DNA of 64,000 nucleotides from Curtobacterium sp. TC1 (GCF_019844075.1 NZ_CP081964.1:806001-870000); one strand, 5' to 3'. Shown: positions 43,572-52,001, counted from the first letter of the stretch. Numbers and translations are program-made. The notes: generated by a model from the letters alone, not told the origin.

Positions 43572-44957
43572 TCAGAACGCCTTGCCGGGATTCAGGGTGC
43601 CCGCCGGGTCCAGGGCGTCCTTCACGGAACGGTGCATCGCCAGGACCCGCTCGCCGAGCTCCTGTCGCAGGCCCGGCAACTTGAGCAGTCCGACGCCGTG
43701 CTCGCCCGTGACGGTGCCGCCGAGCGCCAGGCAGTCCGCGACGATCTGGTCGAATGCGTGCTTCGCGCGGGCCTTCGCGGCGTCGTCGCCCACGGGCGCG
43801 ATGATCAGCGGGTGCAGGTTGCCGTCGCCGGCGTGCGCGATGTTCGCGATCGTGACGTCGTGCGCCGCAGCGGTCGCCTGGATCCGCCTGAGCATCTCGG
43901 GCACCGCGCTGCGCGGCACGCAGATGTCCTCGGTCAGCACCGGGCCGAGCCGCTCGAGCGCCGGGTACGCGAGCCGCCGCGCCTGGAACAGCCGGGCGAT
44001 GTCGTCGGGGTCCGTGGCCCGCTCGACGTCGGTGCCACCGGCCCGTGCGAAGACCGCGGCGACCTGGTCGGCGAGGTCGTCGCCCGCCGCACCGCGCTCG
44101 TCGACCCGTGCCAGCAGCAGGGTGTCGACGTCGGACGGCAGGCCCAGGTGCATCCAGTCGTCGACGGCCCGCAGGCAGGTCCGGTCGACGATCTCGAGCG
44201 CTGCGGGGATGATGCCGGCGCGTGAGATCGCCGCGACGGCGTCCCCGGCGGCGCTGAGCGAGGGGAAGTACCCGATCACGGCGCGCTCATCGCGGCCAGC
44301 AAGGGGGAGCAGCTTGACGGTCACCGACACGACGATGCCGAGCGTGCCCTCGGAACCGACCATCAGGCCGGCCAGGTCGTAGCCGGCGACGCCCTTCGCC
44401 GTGCGGCGGCCGAGCTCGACCACGGAACCATCGGCCAGCACGACGGTCATCCCGAGCACGTAGTCGCGGGTGACGCCGTACTTGACGCAGCAGATCCCGC
44501 CGGCGTTCGTCGCGACGTTGCCGCCGATCGTCGAGATGGCCGAGCTCGCCGGGTCCGGCGGGTACCAGAGCCCGTGTTCCGCGACCGCAGCACGCAGGGC
44601 GTCGTTGACCACACCGGGCTGGGCGACCGCGTACCGCTCGTCGGTGTTGACCTCGAGGACCGCGTCCATCCGCTCGAGCGACAGGACGACCGATCCGGCC
44701 ATCGCGTTCGCCCCGCCGGACAGACCGGTCCCCGCGCCGCGCGGCACGACCCGGACCCCGGCCGCCGCCGCCCACCGGACGGTGGCGACGACGTCGTCGG
44801 TCCTGCGGGCGAGGACGACGGCGAGCGGCGCCGTGGAGTCCGCCCACTCGGCGTCGTCGTGGCGGTACCGCTCGAGCGACGCCGGGTCGCGGAGGACCTG
44901 CTCCACCCCCAGCAGGTCGTCGAGGGCGGCGGTGTCGACGTCGTGACTGACGGTCAT
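43572..44957 (-). CDS. FAD-linked oxidase (glycolate oxidase GlcD / D-lactate dehydrogenase type)
   Basis: 461 residues. The N-terminal PCMH-type FAD domain has VVPRGAGTGLSGGANA and STIGGNVATNAGGICCVKYGVTRDYVLG. The C-terminal oxidase domain ends in LGGTVTGEHGVGLLKLPGL, the substrate/metal site of the family, and DPAGTLNPGKAF. It oxidises a 2-hydroxy acid such as D-lactate or glycolate, passing electrons to quinone or another acceptor. No GlcE/GlcF partner is next to it, so it probably acts alone like D-lactate dehydrogenase. Confidence 0.88.
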   Translation of the reverse strand: MTVSHDVDTAALDDLLGVEQVLRDPASLERYRHDDAEWADSTAPLAVVLARRTDDVVATVRWAAAAGVRVVPRGAGTGLSGGANAMAGSVVLSLERMDAVLEVNTDERYAVAQPGVVNDALRAAVAEHGLWYPPDPASSAISTIGGNVATNAGGICCVKYGVTRDYVLGMTVVLADGSVVELGRRTAKGVAGYDLAGLMVGSEGTLGIVVSVTVKLLPLAGRDERAVIGYFPSLSAAGDAVAAISRAGIIPAALEIVDRTCLRAVDDWMHLGLPSDVDTLLLARVDERGAAGDDLADQVAAVFARAGGTDVERATDPDDIARLFQARRLAYPALERLGPVLTEDICVPRSAVPEMLRRIQATAAAHDVTIANIAHAGDGNLHPLIIAPVGDDAAKARAKHAFDQIVADCLALGGTVTGEHGVGLLKLPGLRQELGERVLAMHRSVKDALDPAGTLNPGKAF

Positions 44958-45097
44958 CGGTTCGGGGGTCCTTCCGGGCGCTGCGGTGCGGCGCCGACGA
45001 CGATACCGCGCTCAGTGGACGACCCGTGTCGCCTGCCAGGGACGCCGGACGACCGTGAGGCACGCGGCGGATCCGTCGCGACCAGCAAGGAGGCTCC

Positions 45098-46051
45098 ATG
45101 TACTTCCACGCACAGACCTGGATCAACGAGATCGCCGACGGCGAGCCCGACCCGGCAGCCGCGAACGCCCTGCAGGAAGGCCTCGGCGGGCAGTTCGGCG
45201 AGATGCGCACGATGATGCAGTACCTGTTCCAGGCGATGAACTTCCGCGGCCCGGCGGCGAAGCCGTACCGCGACCTCATCCAGGGGGTCGGCACCGAGGA
45301 GATCAGCCACGTCGAGCTCATCGGCACCACGATCTCCCGCCTGCTCGACGGCTCGCCCGAGTACGCCGGCAAGCTCACCGACCCGCTCGACAAGCCCGGT
45401 GCGAAGGGCGCGACGCCGCTCAACATCGCACTCGACACGAGCAACATCCACCACTACCTCGTCGGTGCGCAGGGCGCCCTGCCGGTCGACGCGGCCGGCA
45501 ACCCGTGGAGCGGCAGCTACGTCTACAACTCCGGCAACCTGCCGCTCGACCTGCTCTACAACCTGATGCTCGAGTCGACCGGCCGGCTGCAGAAGTGCCG
45601 GATCTACGAGATGACCGACAACCCGACCGCGCGCAGCACGATCGCCTACCTGATCGTCCGCGACCAGGCGCACGAGAACGCGTACGCGAAGGCGCTCGAG
45701 ACGCTGGGTGTCGACTGGAAGACGCTCCTGCCGATCCCGAAGACGAACGCCGAGCGGTTCCCGGAGGTCAAGGAACTCGTCGACCTCGGACTGCAGAGCA
45801 AGCAGTACAGCTTCGACCTCGACGGAGCGTCCGAGGCCGGCAAGATCTTCCGCGGCGCATCGCCGTCGAAGGACGGCACGGACCTGTCCGCGACCGAGCA
45901 GGCCCCGGCGGGTGTGCCGTCGTTCATCGCTCCGGAGCGCCTCGAGGAGTTCGCTCCCGGACTCGACGCCGACCTGCTGGCGCTCATCCAGCAGACGGCT
46001 GAGCTCGAGCTCGACCAGGCGGAGACGCCGCTCTACGGGCCGGTGGCCTGA
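45098..46051 (+). CDS. manganese (non-haem) catalase
   Basis: 317 residues from ATG 45098 with AAGGAGG upstream. It has the ferritin-like four-helix core of Mn catalases: LQEGLGGQFGEMRTMMQYLFQAMNF, GTEEISHVELIG (Glu/His metal ligands) and IVRDQAHENAYAKALETLG for the second half-site, plus the long C-terminal arm that wraps subunits. It disproportionates hydrogen peroxide in the cytoplasm. It is monocistronic. Confidence 0.93.
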   Translation: MYFHAQTWINEIADGEPDPAAANALQEGLGGQFGEMRTMMQYLFQAMNFRGPAAKPYRDLIQGVGTEEISHVELIGTTISRLLDGSPEYAGKLTDPLDKPGAKGATPLNIALDTSNIHHYLVGAQGALPVDAAGNPWSGSYVYNSGNLPLDLLYNLMLESTGRLQKCRIYEMTDNPTARSTIAYLIVRDQAHENAYAKALETLGVDWKTLLPIPKTNAERFPEVKELVDLGLQSKQYSFDLDGASEAGKIFRGASPSKDGTDLSATEQAPAGVPSFIAPERLEEFAPGLDADLLALIQQTAELELDQAETPLYGPVA

Positions 46052-46070
46052 GGCTGCCCGCGCTCGCGGA

Positions 46071-46505
46071 TCAGTCGAGGCAGAACTCGTTGCCCTCGAC
46101 GTCCTGCATCACGATGCAGGACTCGTTGACCTGATCCGCGAGCATGCGGCGGAACTGCGTCGCGCCGAGCGCGACCAGGCGAGCGCTCTCCGCGTCGAGT
46201 GCCGCGAGACGCTCCTCGCCGACGAGACCGGTGCCGACCCGGACGTCCAGGTGCACACGGTTCTTCACCGTCTTGCCCTCGGGCACCCGCTGGAAGAACA
46301 GCCGAGGGCCGGCACCGGTCGGGTCGACGCACGCGAAGGCGGAGTCCTGGTGCTCGGGCGGGAGCGAGGCGTTGAACGCCTGCCAGTCGTCGAACCCGGG
46401 CGGGGGAGCAGGGACCTCGTAGCCGAGGACCTCGCACCAGAACCGGGCGACCCGCTCCGGTTCGGCGCAGTCGAACGTCACCTGGACCTGTCGCACCGTT
46501 GCCAT
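46071..46505 (-). CDS. VOC-superfamily (glyoxalase-like) protein
   Basis: 144 residues from ATG 46505. Paired beta-alpha-beta units of the vicinal oxygen chelate fold: VQVTFDCAEPERVARFWCEVLGYEV at the start and RVHLDVRVGTG plus IVMQDVEGNEFCLD in the second module. The family includes dioxygenases, glyoxalases and drug-binding proteins. The usual metal residues are partly kept (H and E near the ends). Substrate unknown. Convergent with the Mn catalase, 19 bp apart. Confidence 0.8.
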   Translation of the reverse strand: MATVRQVQVTFDCAEPERVARFWCEVLGYEVPAPPPGFDDWQAFNASLPPEHQDSAFACVDPTGAGPRLFFQRVPEGKTVKNRVHLDVRVGTGLVGEERLAALDAESARLVALGATQFRRMLADQVNESCIVMQDVEGNEFCLD

Positions 46506-46528
46506 GCGCGTCAGGGTAATCCTGGCGC

Positions 46529-46594
46529 GCAGCACCGGTTCTGCAACGGACCACGAGTCGTTCGACGCGTGGTCCGTCGGAACACTGCTGTGCC
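46529..46594. repeat. intergenic palindrome related to the 39.4-kb repeat
   Basis: ACGGACCACGAGTCG (46546-46560) pairs with CGACGCGTGGTCCGT (46563-46577) with one mismatch and a 2-nt loop; weaker pairing extends outward to 46529-46594. The right side, TCGACGCGTGG-n2-CGTCGGAACA with n in place of AA, matches the repeat at 39411 and 39482. It lies between the VOC gene start and the DUF808 stop. Confidence 0.75.
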
Positions 46595-46616
46595 GATGGC
46601 GGAACAGAAGTGTCAG

Positions 46617-47489
46617 TCAGTGCTTCCCGCGGAGGCGACCGATGCCGAGGACGATCGCCACGACGACCATGCCGAGGATGACGCCGGCGAGCGCCGAGAC
46701 CGCGGTGTCGACGACCCACGTGATCACCGGGCCCGCGGCCTCGATCGCGCGCTCGATCGTGTGCAGCAGGTCGTACGGGCCGTGCCAGAAGGTCTCGGCG
46801 AGGTTCGCGATGACCAGGTGGCCGCCGACCCAGAGCATCGCAACGGTGCCGATGACGCTGATGATCCGGAAGACCGTCGGCATCGCCCGAACGATCCGCG
46901 CTCCTGTGCGACGGGTCCGGCGGACCGAGTTCTTCATCATCTGCAGACCGACGTCGTCGATCTTCACCAGCAGGGCCACTGCGCCGTAGACGACCGCGGT
47001 CATGACGAGCCCGATCACGATGAGGGCTCCGAGCGTCGGCCAGAGCCCGAGATCCGGGTCGAGGCCGGCCAGGGCGATGAGCATGATCTCGGTGCTCAGG
47101 ATGAGGTCGGTCCGGATGGCGCCGAACACGAGCTTCGGTTCGGTGACCGAGTCGGTGCTGCCTGTGCCGTGGTGGACGCCGAACCACTCGGTGACCTTCT
47201 CCGCGCCCTCGAAGCAGAGGTACGTCCCGCCGATGAGCAGGAGGTACGGCAGCACCCAGGGCGCGAACGCGGTGAGGAGCAGCGCCAGCGGGATGATGAT
47301 GATGAACTTGTTGAACAGGCTGCCGAGCGCGATGCGACCGACGACCGGCAGCTCGCGGGCCGGCGCCAGTCCCTGCACGTACTGCGGAGTGACCGCGGCG
47401 TCGTCGATGACGACACCGGCGGTCTTCGCGCTCGCCTTCAGGGCCGCGGAGAGGATGTCGTCCACCACGGCGAGCAATCCGACTGACAT
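46617..47489 (-). CDS. DUF808 (YedI-type) membrane protein
   Basis: 290 residues from ATG 47489. Matches DUF808: MSVGLLAVVDDILSAALKASAKTAGVVIDDAAVTPQYVQGL at the N-terminus and IGGTYLCFEGAEKV, with about seven transmembrane helices and VGGHLVIANLAETFWHGPYDLLH near the end. The function is unknown in all species; an inner-membrane transport-like role is assumed. It is monocistronic. Confidence 0.88.
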   Translation of the reverse strand: MSVGLLAVVDDILSAALKASAKTAGVVIDDAAVTPQYVQGLAPARELPVVGRIALGSLFNKFIIIIPLALLLTAFAPWVLPYLLLIGGTYLCFEGAEKVTEWFGVHHGTGSTDSVTEPKLVFGAIRTDLILSTEIMLIALAGLDPDLGLWPTLGALIVIGLVMTAVVYGAVALLVKIDDVGLQMMKNSVRRTRRTGARIVRAMPTVFRIISVIGTVAMLWVGGHLVIANLAETFWHGPYDLLHTIERAIEAAGPVITWVVDTAVSALAGVILGMVVVAIVLGIGRLRGKH

Positions 47490-47587
47490 GACTTCGTTCT
47501 CCGCTCGTCCGGGCCTGTGACGGTGCTCAGCGTACTGGGCGCGACCGACCCTGAACGCCACCGGACCACCGTCCGTAGGCTGACGGC

Positions 47588-47857
47588 ATGGCTGACTTCA
47601 CCGCTGCACAGGCCGCCGTCGTGCGGATCGAACGCGCCGAGGAGGGGCGTTGGGACCTCACGGTGATCAGCGACTCGGGCGTGAAGATGGGGCACGGCGT
47701 GTACCTGTTCGACGCCGCCCACGACGACGCCGAGGACGAGCAGGCCGCCGCACTCGACTTCGTGCGGGAGTACGGCTTCCGCTTCGAGCGCGACGCCGTG
47801 CAGGCCGACGGCCCGGACGCCTACTGGGCGCCGCTGCTGCCGTCCGACCAGCAGTAG
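47588..47857 (+). CDS. hypothetical protein, 89 residues
   Basis: From ATG 47588: a small acidic protein (MADFTAAQAAVVRIERAEEGRWDLTVISDSGVKMG...) with alternating strands and a helix (DEQAAALDFVREYGFRFE). It is soluble with no known motif. It is divergent from DUF808 and convergent with the arsenate reductase gene, four bases apart. The codon pattern is typical of the genome, so it is probably real. Confidence 0.7.
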   Translation: MADFTAAQAAVVRIERAEEGRWDLTVISDSGVKMGHGVYLFDAAHDDAEDEQAAALDFVREYGFRFERDAVQADGPDAYWAPLLPSDQQ

Positions 47858-47861
47858 TCGT

Positions 47862-48257
47862 CTACAGCGACGCGATCAACCGCTCGACGCGCGACCGGAT
47901 GTCGTCGCGGATCGGGCGGACCTGCTCGATGGCGAGCCCTGCCGGGTCGTCGAGGTCCCAGTCCTCGTAGCGCTTGCCGGGGAACACCGGGCAGGCGTCA
48001 CCGCAGCCCATGGTGATGACGACGTCCGTCTCACGCACGGTTTCGGTCTCGAGCACCGCCGGTCGGGCGGCGGCGATGTCGATGCCCTGTTCGGCCATGG
48101 CCTGCACGGCGACGGCGTTCACCTGGTCGGCGGGCTCGCTGCCGGCGGAGAACACCCGGACGCGGTCGCCGGCGAGGTGCTGCAGCCACCCCGCGGCCAT
48201 CTGGGAGCGTCCGGCGTTGTGGACGCAGACGAACAGGACGGCGGGGCGGTCGGTCAT
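47862..48257 (-). CDS. arsenate reductase / low-molecular-weight phosphatase family
   Basis: 131 residues from ATG 48257. The P-loop C11-VHNAGR-S opens the protein (VLFVCVHNAGRSQMAAGW). VITMGCGDACPVFPGKRYEDWDLDDPAG supplies the second and third redox cysteines and the Asp of the phosphatase fold. This is the thioredoxin/mycothiol-coupled ArsC layout, reducing arsenate to arsenite. No arsB/acr3 exporter or ArsR lies next to it, so the physiological role here is open. Confidence 0.85.
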   Translation of the reverse strand: MTDRPAVLFVCVHNAGRSQMAAGWLQHLAGDRVRVFSAGSEPADQVNAVAVQAMAEQGIDIAAARPAVLETETVRETDVVITMGCGDACPVFPGKRYEDWDLDDPAGLAIEQVRPIRDDIRSRVERLIASL

Positions 48258-48260
48258 GCG

Positions 48261-48344
48261 CCCATCATCCCAGCGAGGGTGCCCGTCATTCCAGCGACGG
48301 CGCCCGTCATCCCAGCGAGGGTGCCCGTCACCCCAGGGCTGACG
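48261..48344. repeat. four tandem 21-bp units upstream of the arsenate reductase gene
   Basis: CCCRTCATYCCAGCGASGGYG-type units repeat at 48261, 48282, 48303 and 48324, with increasing divergence in the last. They span the spacer and the 3' end of the VOC gene at 48328, so one unit is coding. Repeats this close to the arsenate reductase start could be regulator sites. Confidence 0.75.
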
Positions 48345-48741
48345 CCTCGAACCCGATGAGCCACGTGACGCCGAACGCGTCCCGCACGGTGCCGTCCCAG
48401 TCGCCCCACGGCCGCTGCTGCAGCGGGTCGACGACCGTGCCACCCTTGGCGAGCGCGTCGAACCAGCGTCGCAGCACGTCGGGTTCGTCGGCGCCGAGCA
48501 GCGAGAACAGCAATCCGGTCGCCGCGAACGGCTCGTCGGTCTCGCTCGCGTCGGCGGCGAACAGCTGGAGTCCGCCGGTGAGCTGGCCGTGGGCGACTGC
48601 GTCGGCGGGGCCGTCGGTCCGTGAGAAGTCGGCGTAGGTCGCGATCCGGACCTCGCCGCCGAAGACCCCTCGCCAGTGCTCGAGGGCCTGCCTGGCGGTG
48701 CCGGCGAACTGGAAGTACGGCGACGGTCCGGTGGCGTTCAT
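48328..48741 (-). CDS. PhnB-like VOC protein
   Basis: 137 residues. The pattern MNATGPSPYFQFAGTARQALEHWRGVFGGEVRIATYADF followed by VAHGQLTGGLQLFAAD and WGDWDGTVRDAFGVTWLIGF is that of PhnB/3-demethylubiquinone-like VOC proteins. The biochemical role of the family is mostly unknown. The C-terminus is encoded by the first unit of the tandem repeat at 48324. It is upstream of the arsenate reductase gene on the same strand. Confidence 0.82.
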   Translation of the reverse strand: MNATGPSPYFQFAGTARQALEHWRGVFGGEVRIATYADFSRTDGPADAVAHGQLTGGLQLFAADASETDEPFAATGLLFSLLGADEPDVLRRWFDALAKGGTVVDPLQQRPWGDWDGTVRDAFGVTWLIGFEASALG

Positions 48742-48781
48742 GCCCGGACGATACCGCCGGACGACGGCGCGCGTCCGCTCG

Positions 48782-49372
48782 TCAGGCGCTCGGGGTGATG
48801 CCGTCGAACGCGCGTCGCAGGATCGCGGCCGCGTCGGGATCGTCGCCCGTGGCCCAGGTGGTGATCGCCACGTCGAAGCAACCGAGGGCAGCCTGCACGA
48901 GGACTCGTGCGCGCAGCTCGGCGTCGGGCCCGTGGAGCTGCTCGACGACGAGGGGCGTCAGCACATCCGCCCAGGCCTGGTGCTTCTCGAGGTTCCGCGC
49001 GCGCAGCGACGCCGTGCTCGTCATCACGCGGACGGATCGGCGTCCGGTCTCAGGGTCGTCGGTGCTGCCGCGCTCGAGCATCTCGGCGAACGCCTCGCGC
49101 AGCGCGGGCCACACCGGCTGGGTCGTCGACCGCGACCGGAACGCCTCAGCGAGGGCGTCCCGGTGTCGCGCGGGGTCGCCGATGACGGCGTCCTCCTTCG
49201 CGGGGAAGTACCGGTGGAAGCTCCGCGCCGAGATCCCCACCTCGGCGGCGACCTGTTCCACGGTGACGTTCTCGAACCCGTCGGTGTCGAACCGCTCGAG
49301 TGCCACGGCGGCGATGCGCGCGCGGACGGCATCCCGGGTGATGTCCCGCAGGCCGGTTCGGACGTCGCTCAC
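48782..49372 (-). CDS. TetR-family repressor of the adjacent aldo-keto reductase
   Basis: 196 residues. N-terminal helix-turn-helix (ARIAAVALERFDTDGFENVTVEQVAAEVGISARSFHRYFPAKEDAV, about 18-63) and a helical ligand domain (LRARVLVQAALGCFDVAITTWATGD) typical of actinobacterial TetR proteins. It is divergent from the aldo/keto reductase across a 109-bp spacer with two palindromes, so it probably represses that gene and itself. Confidence 0.88.
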   Translation of the reverse strand: MSDVRTGLRDITRDAVRARIAAVALERFDTDGFENVTVEQVAAEVGISARSFHRYFPAKEDAVIGDPARHRDALAEAFRSRSTTQPVWPALREAFAEMLERGSTDDPETGRRSVRVMTSTASLRARNLEKHQAWADVLTPLVVEQLHGPDAELRARVLVQAALGCFDVAITTWATGDDPDAAAILRRAFDGITPSA

Positions 49373-49387
49373 GGAGCCGATCGTACC

Positions 49388-49425
49388 CTGACGTCATCGT
49401 CAGTCCAACCTGTCAGACTCTGACA
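49388..49425. promoter_or_regulatory. two palindromes, likely TetR operators
   Basis: CTGACG-TCAT-CGTCAG at 49388-49403 and TGTCAGA-C-TCTGACA at 49411-49425. Both share a TGAC/GTCA core and lie between the TetR start and the reductase start. Confidence 0.75.
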
Positions 49426-49481
49426 ATCATGGCGTACAGTGCCACTCGCATGACCACCACACGTCACGAAGGGACGGCACC

Positions 49482-50423
49482 ATGCAGCAACGCACCCTCG
49501 GCCGACAGGGCCTCACCGTCAGCGCCATCGGCTACGGCGCCATGGGCACCACGTTCGCCTACGGACCCGGCGATGACACCGAGTCCGTCGCCGCGATCCG
49601 GCACGCACACGAACTCGGCGTCACGCACTTCGACACCGCCGAGCTGTACGGGTGGGGGACCGGCGAGCGGCTCCTCGGCGCGGCGCTCGCCCCGATCCGC
49701 GACGAGGTGACGATCGCCACGAAGTTCGGGTTCACCCCCGAGGCGTACGCACCGGACTCCCGACCGGAGCACATCCGGCAGGTGGTGGACGCGAGCCTGC
49801 AGAACCTCGGCACCGACTCGATCGACCTGCTCTACCAGCACGTCCACGACCCGGCCGTCCCGATCGAGGACGTCGTCGGCGTGATGCAGGAGTTCGTGCT
49901 GGCCGGCAAGGTCCGGTACCTCGGCCTGTCGAACACCGATGCCGACCAGATCCGCCGGGCCCATGCAGTCCACCCGATCTCGGCGTTCCAGACCGAGTAC
50001 TCCGTCTTCTCGCGGGAGTCCGAGGCGCTCTTCCCCCTCGTCGACGAGCTCGGCATCGGCGTCGTCGCCTACTCGCCGCTGGCGCGCGGCTTCCTGAGCG
50101 GTGCCGTGCAGCCGGCGAGCGCCTACGCGGCCGACGACATCCGCCAGCAGCTCGAGTGGTGGGCGCCGGAGCACTTCGACCGGAACGTCGCCGTCGTCGC
50201 AGCACTCACCGAGATCGCCGACGCGAAGGGTGTCTCGCTCTCGCAGCTCGCGTTGGCCTGGATCCTGGCGAAGCGCGCCGACCTGGTCCCGATCCCCGGA
50301 TCGCGCAACCCCGGACGCGTCGCCGAGAACGTCGCAGCCGCCGAGGTGCGGCTCACTGACGACGAGGTGGCGCGCATCGACGCGCTGTCGCGCGACGTCC
50401 GTGGGAAGCGCGCGATGGGCTGA
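49482..50423 (+). CDS. aldo/keto reductase
   Basis: 313 residues. Catalytic tetrad motifs in order: THFDTAELYG (Asp and Tyr), TIATKFGF (Lys) and LYQHVHDP (His). LVPIPGSRNPGRVAENVAA is the NADPH-binding C-terminal segment. It reduces aldehydes or ketones to alcohols. The closest pattern is the AKR group with IolS/YhdN-like members. TetR control suggests induction by an electrophile or aromatic compound. Confidence 0.9.
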   Translation: MQQRTLGRQGLTVSAIGYGAMGTTFAYGPGDDTESVAAIRHAHELGVTHFDTAELYGWGTGERLLGAALAPIRDEVTIATKFGFTPEAYAPDSRPEHIRQVVDASLQNLGTDSIDLLYQHVHDPAVPIEDVVGVMQEFVLAGKVRYLGLSNTDADQIRRAHAVHPISAFQTEYSVFSRESEALFPLVDELGIGVVAYSPLARGFLSGAVQPASAYAADDIRQQLEWWAPEHFDRNVAVVAALTEIADAKGVSLSQLALAWILAKRADLVPIPGSRNPGRVAENVAAAEVRLTDDEVARIDALSRDVRGKRAMG

Positions 50424-50437
50424 GCCCGGCCGGGTGT

Positions 50438-50481
50438 CGGACGGGAGGCCCGTGGCGCGCCCGCCACGGGCCTCCCGTCCG
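50438..50481. terminator. CGGACGGGAGGC palindrome, copy E (20-bp stem)
   Basis: 50438-50457 pairs perfectly with 50462-50481 around a 4-nt loop. It lies between two convergent genes, 14 bp and 26 bp from their stops, and is likely a bidirectional terminator. Confidence 0.8.
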
Positions 50482-50507
50482 TCCGGTGGTCGTGTCCAGG
50501 GCGCGTC

Positions 50508-51101
50508 TCAGGCGAGCAGGGCGAGTGCGCGGTCCACGACGTCCTCCGGACGGCCGTCGCCGTGCAGCGCCCACCAGGTGAGGGCGGCGCTCGCCGCGGC
50601 TGCCAGGGCGTGCGCGCGCACCGACACCGCGAGGTCGTCGGGCGTCGCGCCGTCCCGCTCGGCCACGAACCGGACGATCGCGTCGGTCAGGCTCGTGACC
50701 GTGGCTGCACCGACGTGTTCGAGCGAGGGGTTCGCGCGGATGACGCGGAGCCGGTGGCGGGTGACCTCGACGGCGTCGTCGGGGAAGGTCGCGCCGATCC
50801 GGTACGCGGCGCGCAGTGCGACGGACGACGACTCCGTGGACGGCCGCTCCCGCAGTGCGTCACCGAACCGCGAGGCGAACTCGTCGAGCCCGCCCCAGAC
50901 GAGTGCCGCCTTGTTCGGGAACAGCCGGAACAACGATCGACGGCTCACCCCGGCGGCCGTGGCGACGTCGTCCATCGAGACGGCGTCGAAGCCCTGCTCG
51001 TCGAACAGGCGCAACGCCACGAGGGACACCGCGTCCGGATCGATCGTGCGGGGGCGTCCCGTCGGGCGGTCGCTCGTCGCCCGGTCGCTCGTCGAGCTCA
51101 T
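50508..51101 (-). CDS. TetR-family regulator (MftR-like)
   Basis: 197 residues. Helix-turn-helix SLVALRLFDEQGFDAVSMDDVATAAGVSRRSLFRLFPNKAALVWGG (about 27-72); the SRRSLFRxFPxKxxLVWG variant resembles mycofactocin-type regulators. The ligand domain is less conserved (VRAHALAAAASAALTWWALHGDG). No mycofactocin genes are present. It is divergent from the SDR at 51170, with a small palindrome between, and likely represses it. Confidence 0.87.
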   Translation of the reverse strand: MSSTSDRATSDRPTGRPRTIDPDAVSLVALRLFDEQGFDAVSMDDVATAAGVSRRSLFRLFPNKAALVWGGLDEFASRFGDALRERPSTESSSVALRAAYRIGATFPDDAVEVTRHRLRVIRANPSLEHVGAATVTSLTDAIVRFVAERDGATPDDLAVSVRAHALAAAASAALTWWALHGDGRPEDVVDRALALLA

Positions 51102-51113
51102 GGAGTCCTTTCG

Positions 51114-51124
51114 GCACTGAGTGC
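51114..51124. promoter_or_regulatory. palindrome GCACTgAGTGC between TetR and SDR
   Basis: An 11-bp perfect inverted repeat lies in the 68-bp divergent spacer, followed by TATAAC (51125-51130), a plausible -10 toward the SDR. It is a likely operator of the TetR at 50508. Confidence 0.65.
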
Positions 51125-51169
51125 TATAACCATCATGGCGCAGCGAGCGCCTCTCAGTGAGGAGACGAC

Positions 51170-51928
51170 ATGACCGACACCACCGCCGGACGGTTCACCG
51201 GCAGGACCATCATCGTCACCGGGGCGGGCTCCGGCATCGGACGCGCCACGGCGACGCGCATCGCGAACGAGGGCGGGCGCGTGATCGCGACCGACGTCGT
51301 CGCCGAGCGGCTCGACGCCCTCCGCGCCGAACTCGACGATTTCGACGTCGAGACCGTCGTCGGGGACGTCGCAGCGACCGAGACGATCGACGCACTCATC
51401 GCGGCCGCGGGCGATCGCATCGACGGACTGGCGAACGTCGCCGGCATCATGGACGCCTTCCTGCCGCCGAGCGAGGTCGACGACGCCACCTGGGACCGCG
51501 TCTTCAGCGTCAACGTCACCGGGCCGATGCGCCTCACCCGCGCCGTCCTGCCGCACATGATCGCCGCCGGTCGCGGCGCCGTCGTGAACGTCGCGTCCGA
51601 GGCCGCACTCCGTGCCTCGGCAGCGGGTGCCGCGTACACGGCGTCGAAGCACGCGATCGCCGGGTTCACCAAGAGCGTGGCGTTCTTCCACGGGCCGCAG
51701 GGCATCCGGGCGAACGCGGTCGCGCCGGGTGCGGTCGCGACGAACATCGAGGCGCCGATGCGCAGCGAGTACGCCGCCAGCCGAGTGGGCCCCATCATGC
51801 AGGTCGCGATCCCGCCGGTCGCGCAGCCGGAGCAGCTCGCCGCGGCCATCACCTGGCTGCTCAGCGACGACTCCGCCAACGTGAACGGCGCCGTGCTGCC
51901 GAGTGACGGTGGGTGGTCGGTCGTCTGA
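51170..51928 (+). CDS. SDR oxidoreductase
   Basis: 252 residues from ATG 51170 with GGAG upstream. TGAGSGIGRATA (cofactor loop), ATDVVAERL with Asp after beta-2 (NAD+ preferring), ANVAGIMD, VNVASEAAL (Ser), YTASKHAIAGFTKSVA (Tyr/Lys) and LPSDGGWSVV. A classical SDR, probably oxidising an alcohol and controlled by the divergent TetR. Substrate unknown. Confidence 0.9.
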   Translation: MTDTTAGRFTGRTIIVTGAGSGIGRATATRIANEGGRVIATDVVAERLDALRAELDDFDVETVVGDVAATETIDALIAAAGDRIDGLANVAGIMDAFLPPSEVDDATWDRVFSVNVTGPMRLTRAVLPHMIAAGRGAVVNVASEAALRASAAGAAYTASKHAIAGFTKSVAFFHGPQGIRANAVAPGAVATNIEAPMRSEYAASRVGPIMQVAIPPVAQPEQLAAAITWLLSDDSANVNGAVLPSDGGWSVV

Positions 51929-51940
51929 GGAACATGCTCA

Positions 51941-51986
51941 GATACGAGTAGAAATCTACTAGAAGTGGTAGATTTCTACTCGTATC
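51941..51986. promoter_or_regulatory. perfect 19-bp inverted repeat in the MNT-gene promoter
   Basis: GATACGAGTAGAAATCTAC (51941-51959) is the exact reverse complement of 51968-51986 across an 8-nt spacer. Each arm contains its own palindrome (GTAGAAATCTAC and GTAGATTTCTAC), so it can serve as two dimer sites. It is AT-rich, unlike its surroundings, and ends 15 bp before the ATG at 52002, so it probably overlaps the promoter and is bound by the encoded HTH protein. Confidence 0.8.
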
Positions 51987-52001
51987 CGATCGGAGGTTCC
52001 G

